The translations under genes were made by a program, and so were the position numbers. A stretch of 64,000 nucleotides of DNA from Todiramphus chloris collaris (Eukaryota > Chordata > Aves > Coraciiformes > Alcedinidae), in NCBI GenBank assembly GCA_025345505.1, contig JANVCC010000018.1, positions 38,117,242-38,181,241 of the forward strand, read 5' to 3'. The notes beneath the pieces are model-generated. The model was given only the letters and a program-made list of their open reading frames with translations, did not search any database and had not been told where the DNA came from. Positions 22,871 to 34,970 of the stretch are shown piece after piece (within the stretch, counting starts at the first letter, position 1; each line of letters begins with the position of its first letter).

Positions 22871-25017
22871 GAATTATTGCATTATCATATCTGATATTGT
22901 TTATAATTAAAACAATTATTATGCTCTATTCATATGTAAAAGTTAAATTAAAAAATTGAAAAAAACTCTCCAAATCAAACCAGAAGCAAAACCTTTCAGC
23001 TGACGGCAATTATATTTCCTCACAACAATCTGCAGTATGGGAAGTTGAAACCTGGGGGCTTTTTATGTCAATGATGAATGAAAAAATGTTGGAATTCCCC
23101 ATAGAATGGAAATTTGAGGTTACCATTTGTAGCAGCAAACTCTGGGTCCATTGGAAAGCCAACTGCTCCTAGGTGCTATGGCATCAGACCTTGGCCTTCC
23201 TAATCCTGAACCCCTGGGGTAGGAACCAGGGTTACTTACTCATGCTCCATGGGAGATCTGGACAGTTGGGTCACAGCTGTCACTGCTGTCACTCTGTCCC
23301 TACATATCTTGTCCTCAGCATGAGCAACCCGCAGAGAAACATCCCCTTGACTGAAAAAAAAGAGCTGATAAAGACATCGCTGCTCACTGCCCCTCCTTTT
23401 CTATTCCAAGATGGGGCTGCAGACCCAGGGTTAGGTCTGATTTTGCTGGTGGTGTTTGTGTTTGAGCTCAGAAATCCCCAGTTCTGGAAGAATTTTGTGG
23501 CCACCAGGGATGTTAGCAAAGTGAGGCAGTTGTGCTGGTGGAGCAGTCTGGCCTGGGGCAGTGGGGCTCAGCAGGGGAACCTGGGTAGGGATGGAGGAGC
23601 TCCAGGGCTGAGCTGAGCTGATACTGATAACTCCCAGCTTTGGATCTACGTGCTTTGAAAGCCTGATGCATAAACTGGAGTATTAAAATTCTTCATGGTG
23701 CCCAGCAACAAGAGCACTCTGGCCTGTGGGAGTCCCTGACCCTGGCTGCAGTCTGGAAGAGAACTATTCAATCCTCATCAAAACCTTTCCAGGGCCCATT
23801 TGTATAACCATTTGACAGTGCTGAGAAGAGCATGCAACTCCTTGTGTGCATACCCCAGGCCTGCTTCACTACAGGAGATATATCCTGTGACAGTTTTTGG
23901 TTAGGCACACCTTGGAGCTGGATTTTAGCACTGTCATTTCTAGAATAGGCTCAGGGACTTGATGCACCTACACCTAAAACTGGTGGTTTCCTTCTGACGT
24001 CCATTTCTGACCAGTCTCACACCCAGCAGCATCACTGCAGGGCTGTGGCAGCTCCTCTCTTTTTGTGAGGACATACAAGCTGAAGACCTGCCACATCACA
24101 CTCTACAAATATAGAACCTACTCCCCAAGCTGTATGAGATCCCAGCAATACGCAGCCTATTGCTCATGTAGAATCTGTGAGCCCATATGTTCCAATGATG
24201 ATGTGCGATACATTATTCACCCTTGCAGTTACTTTATAATTTGTGTGTGTTTGACTTGCTGGGGCACGTGACAGCTCCTAGGTACCAGTCAGTGTGTTGG
24301 AAGCTTCTCTGAGAAATCCAAAATATTGCAAACTAGTGGGGGTTTTTTAGGTATCTGAGCTGCTCCCATGGGATATTCAGTACAGAACATAAGCCCCAGC
24401 AAAAGTCTATTGGTGCCTCTGTCTCAGGGGACTTGGCAGATGCCAGAATGACAGTTACAACCATCCATGGCAGATCTTATGAAATTACAGACAAGTCTGT
24501 CTGTCTGACTCAAGGATTCAAGTATTCAAAAAGTGCCTGATAGCAATGTCGCTTTGCACGAATGCAGATCACAGCAGGGTGTGTGTGGGAGGCAAAGAGG
24601 TGGTGTGGGAGGGAGGGGACCAATACGGTTGCAGATTACACTTGTGCCCTCTGGGTCCTTGGCTGCTCTGGAGACCATTAAGGTCCTTGGCAGTATTTTA
24701 GCGCTCCTGGGAGGCAATGTGGCATCTCCTCCAGGCCCTGCTGTGGCCTCAGTCCTGTGTGCACACAGCATCTCGGCAGAGGCTTTCAGTGCTTGGCAGA
24801 CACCTTCTGGTGGTCTGTGCAGTGCTTGAACTTGAGGACTGCACCAAGAGGAGGGTAAGGGACTGCTGGACCCTTGTAGCACCTTTGTAAAAAAAAAAGG
24901 GAGAGAGCAGGTGCAGAGCAGACACCTTCCATCAGTGTCACAAAGTTCAGTAACTCTCAAGAGAGGAGAATCTGAAAAGGTAAAAATGTATTTGGATTAG
25001 GAGTAAACGTGTGGTGC
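22871..25017. other. unassigned sequence
   Basis: Contains a 147-codon plus frame at 23173-23616 and overlapping frames at 24526-24960 on both strands. All are in GC-richer stretches and have no motif. A donor-like AGG|GTAAGG occurs near 24855 without an acceptor. Confidence 0.3.
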
Positions 25018-25114
25018 AAAAAAGAAAAAGAAAAAAAAAAAGAAAAAGAAGAAACAGAAGAAGAAGAAAAAAGAAAAAGAAAAAGAAAAAGAAAAAGAAA
25101 AAAAAGAAAAAAAA
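25018..25114. repeat. A-rich (AAAAG)n/(AAG)n tract
   Basis: A 97-bp A/G-only run dominated by AAAAAG and AAG units with a single C. The Lys/Arg-only frame across it is a translation artefact. Confidence 0.95.
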
Positions 25115-25616
25115 TTATCAATGTTCTACTGCAGTTCTGGCTTCCCAAAAAGTACTTAATCTCTTTCCCAGACAGGGTTTAAATGATCTTTGTCTAGTTA
25201 CAAAAATGCAAGTGCTATTCTCTTTTTTTTCTCATTTCCTCCTACAAAACCTGAAATTTAAGGCTAAATGCTGGGACTCCTGAAGTTCAGCAGAAATTTG
25301 TTTTTCCCTGTACAAGTTCTTTTTGTGGCCATCAAGACAGCAAAGGATTTTCCTGTATGCATTAGAGCAGGGAGAAACATACCATCACTTTTGCTCCAAT
25401 AAACTTTCATCCAATACGCACAATTTAAGGTAGCAAGCTGGCAATATTATCCAATTTTCATCACCATTACAGACAGAGATTAATTGTCTGGTCCAAACTC
25501 TCATTAGAGGTTAAAATGTATCCCTGTGCAGTATCTCTTCAACAGAGCTAAACCAGAATGGACTTTCCCTGGACTCCTTAAATTGAAGGATGAATGATGG
25601 TATTTTATCTTTGCAG

Positions 25617-25892
25617 TGTCAGAGCGTGGTCAATTAATACAGCTGTTTGTAGTGAAAAGGTGGATTTGGGAACTACAGAGAAGTTGTCCAGCTCAGTAAA
25701 GTCATTCCACTGGATTTTTTGGGTGCCTGTTGGTCTGTTTCCACTCTCAGTTCTTTTAGAAATACTTAGGCAAGTGTACTGGTTCATACTGCTAATAGGT
25801 CCATTCTGGTCTGCTTATTTTTACTGCATCTCTGAAAGACTGACCTTCTTTGTCATATTTGCAACTACAGTGCTGCAAAAGTTCCTTCTGAG
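25617..25892 (+). other. candidate plus-strand exon or hydrophobic chance frame
   Basis: The acceptor TTTTATCTTTGCAG is good. One frame stays open through 25896 and is strongly hydrophobic with many aromatic residues (for example FHWIFWVPVGLFPLSVLLEI), as T-rich chance frames often are. A possible donor GAG|GTAATT ends it at 25892. The frame compatible with 16450-16490 is shorter, reads SERGQLIQLFVVKRWIWELQ and stops after 27 codons. The two readings exclude each other and neither is recognised. Confidence 0.2.
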
Positions 25893-28800
25893 GTAATTAA
25901 GAATCCTTTTTCATTTGAGCACCAAAAAAGTCCCACTTGTCCATCTCTTGTTTGGAGAAATATGGGATTGCCCTCCCTATTTATAGACTTCCAGATGAGT
26001 TATCAGACTGAAAAGAAAATATTTGCCTCTTGGAAGGACCATACACAGGGGGCTTACCAGCTTACAACATAAGCATTCATTATGCCATAGTGGCTTTGGA
26101 GGAAAAAAATAATTCAGTGACTTCATGAGCCTTAGTAAAACTTAGAACAGTGGTGGAATACAATTACTGTGCTATGAACAGGGCAAGGCTCATGTCTGGA
26201 AAAAGATATGGGCAAATTCTGGTAACCCAGTACAGGAGTAAGAGCCTATAAACCTGTGCTTGCTCCTGTGGATGCCTCAAATCTTTAGCTACATTTCTGA
26301 CAGCTGTATTCTCTAGGATCCTTTAAATACCTGAGTACCTTATCATAGCTTAGCAACTCAGCCCTTATCACATGCTTAAGCCCAGTGACATACACAAACT
26401 ACGCATTTTCCATGTGGTCCAGACTGGAAAATGGATTCTTAGCACAAAGTAGGGATAGTGAAAGCAGGGACATATTATTTACCTCCTAGGAGTGTGGTGA
26501 AGGCACTCATCCTAGCTGTGGTAAATACAGGTGCAGTTTACTCTCCTGCCTGCATAAGTTCAAGTCTGCATTTTCCTACTTACCTGAGGACTGCCCTGCC
26601 CTTGAATCTTGCCTAAAAAAAGAGCCTGTTGGAGCAAGGATTGACACCCACACTTCTGTGTGCTAGGGGAAAGTAAAATTTATCAAATTTGATACCTAAT
26701 TCTGGAGGATGACCAGTTTTAAGAGAAGGGAGTGGAGATTCAGAGAAAAAGGATTTTTGCTTGGAATCTCTACCATCCCAAGTCCTTGCCATGAGGATAC
26801 TGTGTGAAAGGGGAGGAGGTAGGACTAAGGGAACCCCAAACGCATTCATGTCTGTGAACACCAATTGTAAATCAGCTCCTTCTTGCAGCATGCATGCATC
26901 CATGTCCTGTGAGGTGGGAGAAGTGGTGCCATTACAGCCAGTGTCCGCATTTCATATGGGGTAACCTACACTTATCTGTATACTGAGCCCTGTCTTTTCT
27001 GGATTTTATTCAGCCGTGTGAGGAACTCAGCTTCTTGCCTCTACCAGAACACAATGCCTTTACATAAGTGCCTAGGTTCATGCCTGCAAGGACCTTGTCT
27101 TGCGGGAATCACAGCAGAAGAGAAACCAAACATTTGTCTCAGTCCTCCAGGAACTGGGCTGTCCCTTACATTTCCCTCCCCTCTTCCTAGCACCTGGTTC
27201 TTCTCCTGGATAACTAATTCTGCTTCCTCAGCTATCCAAGGAGGATTTAACAAGCTGAACCTGGAGCAGCTGCCAGCAGGGCTTGAACCTGTGCTAAGAA
27301 TATGGGTCATCAGAAAAGCATGATTACACAAATGCTATTTAAGGCATTTCACTGAAATACAAAGGCTACGGAAGAAAGGCGAGGAATCCGCTGGGTCGGG
27401 TCATGAGCTGTCTGTCCATTTGTGGAATAAAAAATTCTGTTAGAGTTTGCAGCCAGCGTCAGTAGCTGACAGGCAAGATGCCAGATGGGAGTGGGGTGTG
27501 TGGCCCAGTCCTGTGTGGGTCTGAGCACTTCCCAGGAGGTGACAAGAGCTGTCAGCACCCGTGAGCTCCTGCAACGCTTCACAGGTTTGGGTGTAGGGTG
27601 CATGGTGCCATAAACTCCCACCAGTGGCAGCTGCAATTGAGGAACTGTGAAGCGTAGGACTGACTGTGCCACACATCCACCCCCTCGTTTTACCACTACC
27701 CGCCAGGCACCCTGCACCCAAACCTGCGGAGTGCTGCGGGATTGCGGGCAGGACCTCCAGGACTGGGCCTTGCCTCCGCAGGCTGCTTCTCCTTCTGCCT
27801 GCCGTTGCCTTTGCCTTCATGGCTGACAGCCTTTCAGAACAACAAATGCCACTAATTTTGTACTAATTTCTTATGGGGACCCTGCCAAGGTCAACAGGCC
27901 TAAAATTTCACACACGTGTGCTACCCTAAAAACATTTAATTTGGTGTTGGCTCTTTCTTTCCCTCTCTATTATTAAGGGGGAAAAATACCGCTTTCCAAA
28001 GGGAGGGATGTAGCTGTATTAAAATCCCAGCTGGGTGAACAGCTCACAACAGATTCAGCAGATGCGGGCATGCTGATGGCAGGGGTTTGCATGCCAGCTG
28101 TGCCCTCTCTTGCCTCTCCATGTCAGCTCTGCCACTGATAGCTGGCAAGGGATGCGGGCTGCTAGGATCCTGTGTGCGAAGTTCAAGAGACTCGTCTCCA
28201 GGCAAGTTTCTGCTCGCATTGGGTGCCAGGGAGGAGAGGACGCCTGTACCATCATTGAGGCTTGTCAGCAGCATAACCATGCTAACAGAGAACTGCATGC
28301 TGCTGAGTTAACTCTTCAGAACCAAGCTGATGAGCTGGGGGTTTTTATCCTCCTGCAGGCTCAGTCTTCCTGCACGGTTGATCCCAAAAGGGGATTCTTT
28401 CTCCTGCTGCCTCAGCACGCACTCAGAAAAACCCAGCCAGTCGAAGGAGGATCAAATTTTGGTCTTGTCAACCTTGAAAATGTTCCTTTAGCTTCTCACC
28501 ACCCACACGTGCTGCATGTATTCATACACATATGCAAATAAGCAAATATAGTCATATGCAAGTGCATACTCACGGGAGGACATACACTTGCATCTACATG
28601 GGTTTTGTGTAGTAAGCATAACATTAAAGTATAAAGTACCAGAAGGATGTATAAAACAAGAAAGTCTCTCGGATCAGTGCAGGAGGTTTAAACCTACCAG
28701 CCTGCTTTTTGTCATCTTAATTCTCCAAATCTTGTCAGAAACTGTGCTGCCATCTTCGTGTTTTTTTTTTTTTTTTCCCCAAAATGTCCTGCGGTTACCT

Positions 28801-31255
28801 GTGGGATGGACAGATAATTACAAATATTGACTGACTTTAAGGTAGAGAGCAATAAAACCTTGCCTAGGGGGATAAAAAACAGTGCTCCTCAAGTTGTCAT
28901 ACGTTGCCTGAAGGCAAAGAGCCAGCAGAAAATACACAATCAAAAGGAACTATTTTTATCCAAAGACAATTTCATTTCCCGCTCTTATCCTCAGAGACAG
29001 TCACTGTTTGTTGTTATTACCTGTAGGTCTGGTGTGCCCAAAGGCCCAGTCAGATCAGGGATACACTGTGCAAGAACTGTACAAAATATAGTAATGCAGT
29101 TGATTTTCTTTTCTCTGAAGGTTACCTCCTAGAGCAGACTCCAAGGATGAGGGCAAGCCATGAGGTCTTATCCGCTGCCAGGAACATCCCGTGAGGAGGA
29201 GAGGAATAGCTGGATTTATCTACTGCTGTCCTCTCGCTCCTCTCCCATGTGGATGAAGAGTCTCTGAGGGTGCAAGTGTCCCTGAGGAAGAGGGGGGTCA
29301 GAGATTTTGGATCAGTCTCAAAAGGGGCAGCTCCATCACTCCTGCTGCCATGGCTCTGTCCTCCGACTCCAGGGTGAAGAGTGTGAGGGGAGCTGATGAG
29401 ATGGCAAAGAAAACATGTCTTCAGTCATCAGCGGCTCTTTCTGTTCCCAGTTCTGGTCTCCCCAGACAGCTGATACTTTGCAGTCCCAGAGAGCTGGTAT
29501 TTCTTAGCAGCATCTTCTCACTGCTGGCACCTGCACTTTATGTTCTGAGTCAGACATCCATGCTATATTGGCACACACAGTACCATTCTCTATGGCCAAT
29601 AAAAATGTGTTTGTGCCTGTGTTCTTGGAAATGAGTTCCCATCTCTCCTCGACAGCATTTAGCTTCTGAGTTAGTGTTCAGATGGGAGGTAATTAGGTCC
29701 TACCAGGGGTCTGGAATTACCACTAGCTCTGAAACCAAACAAATACATGACATATAACTCATGTTCTCCATTCCTGAAAGCTCTCTCCAGCATTTACCTC
29801 TCTGGTTCTGTCTCTTCTCCCCTCGGAGCAGGTACCAGCAGCCTTTGTGTCTCAGCTGTAGTTAAGGCACCTGGGAGAGCAAGTGAAGAGGATGTTGGCA
29901 TAGATCTAACACATGTTGTTAGCACAACACACAAGCGTACCCTCAGGTTACTTCACTGCCATCTCTAATGCAAGCAGTGAGGTCTTTTATAACAGGAACA
30001 TTGTGCTTGCTCCCTTAGCCAGACAGAGAGAGTGTGAGTGAATTAGCAAAGGTTTCATCTCCCTGTACAGATTAAACAGAGACCCCACCATATGCCTGTG
30101 GTCCCAGAGCATGGTCTTGGGGATCAGAAAAGTAAAAATATTATGATAAACATTCAGAGGCTGCAAACTACTACAGAGATATCAGCCTGTCGTGAGTTCC
30201 CAAATACCTCAATGATGAGTTTAAATAGCATAAGTACTTGATAGATAGAGATCACCGTCCAGCCAGCTACACAATTAAAATCAAATGCAGACTTATTACT
30301 GTGAGCATGTGAGAACATTATCAGGAGTATTTAATATAAAATAGCACTCTGGTGCACTTTAATTCCTCTTGCACTTTGTGGTACATGCCTGTCTTAACTC
30401 CCACAATAAATTCTCATCAGTTGGTGCTCAATAGGTTGTGCTCACCACATTAACATTTTTTAACCTTTCTGGTTCTACTTTTGTAATTAACTCAACATTT
30501 TGAAGCCTCATTTACCGACTTGGTAAGATATGTTGATCAAGTAAATCTAAGGTCTTCCAATATGAATCTGTGGCGTGTGACAACCAGAATATCATTTCAG
30601 ATCCATGTACAGAGGTATTCTTTTTAATTATCAAAATACGTAATTACAAATATTCACATATATATTTGTACACATGCACATATATACACATATATGTATA
30701 CATTTCTTACAGTGAATGCTGAGGGATAGATAGACAGATACTTGGTGTATATAGAACCTGCTATCCTAAGAAACCCAACAGAGATAATAATTCCATTGCT
30801 GGGGGAGACAGCTTATCAAGGCCTATATTTTTTGAAGTACAGAAACTCCTGGCTAGATAACAAGCCCATAATCTCCCTCTTCCTCCATTGAAAAAACCAT
30901 GATAGACCTCTGACATAAATACACAAAAGCAGAAAAATTTGAAGTTAAAGCTTCCATTCTCTGAATGTGTGCGATATGTCATACTTTAACCTAAGGATTG
31001 CTACAGTACCTAGACATGACTAACAGAATTAAGGTCAGTACAGAAGATGAATCTTAGAAGACTTTTGTGCTGGGCTTAAGGCAAAGAATGTTACTGACTT
31101 TTCAAAAGCAGAACTAGTGAGGAAAAGTATTTCTATGTAGATGTCAAAGAGAAAGGGATGCCCTTGCTTCTTAGCTCCATGCATATGTTTACGGACGTGC
31201 ACTCACACATACAGACACAGACACACATATGCTTACAACATGCTAACAGAAAATG
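25893..31255. other. intergenic or intronic sequence
   Basis: Holds several GC-richer patches with overlapping open frames on both strands (26613-26964, 27018-27331, 27349-27866, 28044-28541), none with motifs. A 16-T tract lies at about 28761-28776. A TA/CA alternating stretch lies at 30651-30703. The stretch 30340-30610 is free of recognised repeats and reads like conserved non-coding sequence. Confidence 0.3.
30651..30703. repeat. TA/CA alternating simple repeat
   Basis: A mixed ACATATATA/CACATATATG run, imperfect, with two ACATATATRY cores. Confidence 0.7.
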
Positions 31256-31413
31256 TTTATCTGTATTTTTTAGACTATTTGATTTATATCTGTATATTTT
31301 AGCCTACCGTATTTATATCTGTATTTTTTAGTACTATTTTGTGTGGGTTGAAAAATTATTAGCCTATTTTTTAGCCTATTCTGTTTGAATCTGTGTTTTT
31401 TTAGGGCTATTTT
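31256..31413. repeat. degenerate minisatellite, about 30-bp unit
   Basis: The unit 'tttatatctgtattttttag' plus 'cctattttg' recurs about five times in direct orientation (starts near 31256, 31286, 31314, 31360 and 31386), with substitutions and length changes. The reiterated TTTTTTAG gives many acceptor-like AGs. I recognise no known transposon in it. Confidence 0.7.
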
Positions 31414-34339
31414 GCATGCATTCTAAATATGTTCTTAATGGTCATTCACAGATTTTTTCCCCCAAGCCTGCCATTCAAACAACTTCAGCTACTTCTGAAA
31501 TTTTTCCTGTGAGGATACAAATTTCTGTCACTGAATTATTACTTGCATGGTATATTCCAGGGTTATATTTCAGTGTTCAGTTTGATGTCAGAATATTTAA
31601 GCATGGGGCAGGCATGATGATAAAGGATTGATTCTCCATACCCTAAATCTATCAGGGAGATCTCATGGGAGCCATACTGCCCCATACATTTTGAAATATA
31701 GCATTTCTTATTCATTTCAATCATTTTGCCTTTTACCAGTTGGTAATGATGCTTAATGTTACATTCAAATCATTAACCGGCTAACCAAGAATGAAAATAA
31801 ATGTCTTGGTCCACTTTGTTTAAATTTGTGAAACTGGCCACATTTCGAGAGTGAAGAGAGAGTCTCATGTGTCTGACTCTTCATCTAGTACAGTATGGAC
31901 AAACTGCATGACTAGTGCTGAAAAAAAAAAAAAAGAAATCCTCTAGAATCTCTATCTTGCTAAAAATGTAAATATCTTGATGCTTTTTAAACACTGCAAC
32001 GAAACAGCAAGTTTCCCCTGGAATGTGTTGATTGAGAAATATGAAAGGTTAACCTTCCCCATGCTGCAGAAGGTCAAATGTACCCCCTTCCTGGGGATTA
32101 ACTCTCTTGTAATTCAAGCTACAACAAAACATATGCCTTTGCCTCGCTTCTCCCCCAACCCTGGCTCTTCTTAGGGTTTCCTGCAGGACTCCCATCTGTT
32201 AGGCCACTCATTTTCCTGGTGTGCATATAGCAAGAGCTATAATGATCTAGGTATAGATATGTGAAAGATAGATGATATACATAAATGATATGGTTACGTA
32301 TAGTCATGCACACATACATACCTACACATTTGTAATTCTGGACCCTTTGAAGCCTCTGACAGAAATACCACTGATTTTAACAGACCCCAGATTTGTGAGT
32401 TTATTTGCAGGTGCAATTGAGTAGTGTGTTAGCAGTAGCATTGATCTGAAAATTTCTAACAGAGTATTTTCCTATTAGGAAATGCCGTTTTGTCCAAAGG
32501 GAAATATTTCATGAGAATGTACTAATTACAGTGACATTTATCTTGCAGACAGAAATAACCCCCCCCCCCCCCCACCATATTGATCATGTCAAGATGTCAC
32601 CCATATTGGACATATTTGGAATGGAACATACTGATACTTTTTTCAAACTATTTTGCATTTAGAAAAGTTTATGTAGTGTTTGATACTAATTGATAATAAA
32701 TTTGATATTATTTAAAACAGCAGAAGGAAATATTGTGAATTTAGAAAAATAAAACTCCTTAGTCAACTTTTTTGGTTTCTTTAGAAATGTTTTTGTGAGA
32801 AATTTGAGAGAGTGTTTTAGATTTTGCTGCGGCTTAGAAGATGATTCTTATTTTTAGTGCTGTGATTCCTAGAGAAACTTGGTTCCAAAGAAACTAGTTC
32901 AATCACAACCACATCTTACATAGATTTTCCACAGGGGCAGGCTTGAAATGTCTTCTCTGAAATGGAAAGCTGAGGAGAGAGACATGGTCATGTTTTCATT
33001 AGTGCTGCCCAGGGCATTGTAGAGACATCCTGGCTTTACACTCTATGCAGCCTCTGGATGCTCTGGGACCTCTCTCCAGAGGACCACCAACACCAAAGGA
33101 AGCTGTATTAGGATCTCGCACCTAAACATGTTGTCCTATAGTTCCTCTCCTTCTCTGTCTTATAAAACCTTCAGCATGTTTTCAGTGCTTAGCCAATACC
33201 AATATCATCTCAACAAAGGAGAAAGAAATTGCAGTGCTTTTTAAAAAATGTTATAATAAAGCGATGGTCTTCTTTTCTGAGACACTTGCCTGTAAAAGGC
33301 TATTAGTTTTTTCCCTTTTCCCTTTAGAAACTTTGTGAATAGATTTATTAAATTTCATTTCCTGTTATATGTGCTACATGCTACTTTGCAAGTGGATTGC
33401 ATTTGGTGCTGAATAAAAGAACAGGATGTCATGAACCTCTCATTACTTTAATTTTGGTATCTGTAGTTCGCATTTCGAGTCGATGAAAGACATGTACTAT
33501 TCACAACAAAATGGTATTGTTTTACTTCATTTTGAAACATTTTCACAGTGAAAAAAAATGACCATATCTGAGTCCTCAATTTTCCTTCACAGATAGACAA
33601 TTTTATTGTCAGGCTGATAGTTATGGGATTATGTCTTTTCTGGAAATGTTGAAAAAACTGTCACACTGTAGATAAATTTCAATCTCTCTAGCAGTGGAAA
33701 TTCCAAAATACGCTTCACGTGGTACTACTATGAACAGCAGAATCAATCCAGTAGTTCAGAAGGAGTCAGGATTAGGGAAAAAAGTTAAAAAAAAAAAGAG
33801 AGCACTGCTCACAAATGGAAATTAAAACAGTCACTGATGACTTCACAAAGAGACAGCTCAAATGATCCTCACAGTTATCAGGTAGAAGGCTGCAAATTAT
33901 ACTCCCAGTTCACAAAGGAAAAGCAATCTAGAGGAGAAGTGCTGATTTACATAATCAATATAATACAAATTCAGGGAGGCCACTTTTCAGCACACACAAA
34001 AAAAAAAAGAAAGCAGAGCAGGAGACAGGATTTGCACTAGGCAGATAATGGAAGAAGAACCCTGCTGAGAGAAAACTGAGATAAAAGAAAAAGGGCTTTT
34101 GAGAGAAGAGGCAGGACAGCACCTCCTTGCCTATGTGCCAGCCCAAGTGCTGTCTCTAAGACAACTGCAGTGAGGGAGACAATTTAAGGCATCTTTTAAG
34201 TTCCATAATGTCATCTGAAATGGAGAGTTAGCCCTCAGACTGGCTTCCTGCAGTCTAAAATGTTCTTTTCTGAAAGTTGCGTCTGTTGGTTTCCAGGAGT
34301 TACAGACAGACCACGAACACGTCTTAATTGCAATATTCA
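31414..34339. other. unassigned AT-rich sequence
   Basis: No exon or named repeat is recognised. A 14-A tract lies near 31921 and a C15 run at 32559. The segment 33340-33500 is free of simple repeats and could be conserved non-coding DNA. Confidence 0.3.
32559..32573. repeat. poly-C (C15) run
   Basis: Fifteen consecutive C in an AT-rich neighbourhood. Unusual in type, and prone to length error and polymorphism. Confidence 0.95.
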
Positions 34340-34400
34340 AGTTCTAATTTATAATGTTCAATTATAATTATAATATTCGATTACAATTACAATATTCTTA
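34340..34400. repeat. AT-rich short tandem field (CAATATTC/ATTACAATT)
   Basis: CAATATTC, ATAATATTC and ACAATATTC alternate with ATTATAATTATAAT and GATTACAATTACAAT. Three imperfect copies cover about 60 bp. Parts are self-complementary and could form a hairpin. Confidence 0.6.
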
Positions 34401-34909
34401 GTGCCTTTGAACTGTTCTGATCCAATGAATCAAACCCCTTTGTTGCGCACCCCACTTCAGCCCTTTTTATGCTCTACAGGCTCTAGGAGATTGGTTAACA
34501 AACAGCTCAAGCAATTGAGAAGTATGCCACAAACTCAGTCACACTGAAAGAGTCCTTCCCCTGATAGGCCTGAAGGAGTAAAGGTCTCACAGTTATTCTC
34601 ATATGGATATTTCTACCTGCAACACCTTGCTGCTGGGGAGAAGCTAAGCATTCCCAGATGTCACTGCAGTCAACACCTATTCAGCAGATGTGACCTAAAA
34701 AGTTGATGGAAGTGTTCATGGGGGCTTGTAGCTGAAAGTGTGAAACCTGTAAATGAGCATGGAGTCAATTATATGGATCCTGATTTAGCCACATTAAACT
34801 CGGCTTGATCCAAGGACAGGACGTGATTCCTATGGACATTGATTATACAGAGTTGGTCCTGCATGATAGGCTTCGGACTTTGTCCACAGTCTAAAAAAGG
34901 GCTTGGACA

Positions 34910-34970
34910 CATTTGTAGCTTTAAGCATACTCCCATGACTTAGTGGAGTCACTGGGACTCCATGAACTCA
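34910..34970. mobile_element. possible fragment of a 'CCCATTGACTTCAATGGGA'-type DNA element
   Basis: The string 'agctttaagcatactcccat' followed by 'gacttagtggagtcactggg' resembles the internal palindromic part of a widespread sauropsid non-autonomous DNA element ('...ttaagcatgtgagtagtcccattgacttcaatggga...') as I remember it. The same family probably supplies 39421-39550. No terminal repeats are visible, so it is a remnant. Confidence 0.4.

Noticed and set aside
25011..25283. Lys/Arg-rich 90-codon frame
   Set aside because: It is translation of an A/G microsatellite.
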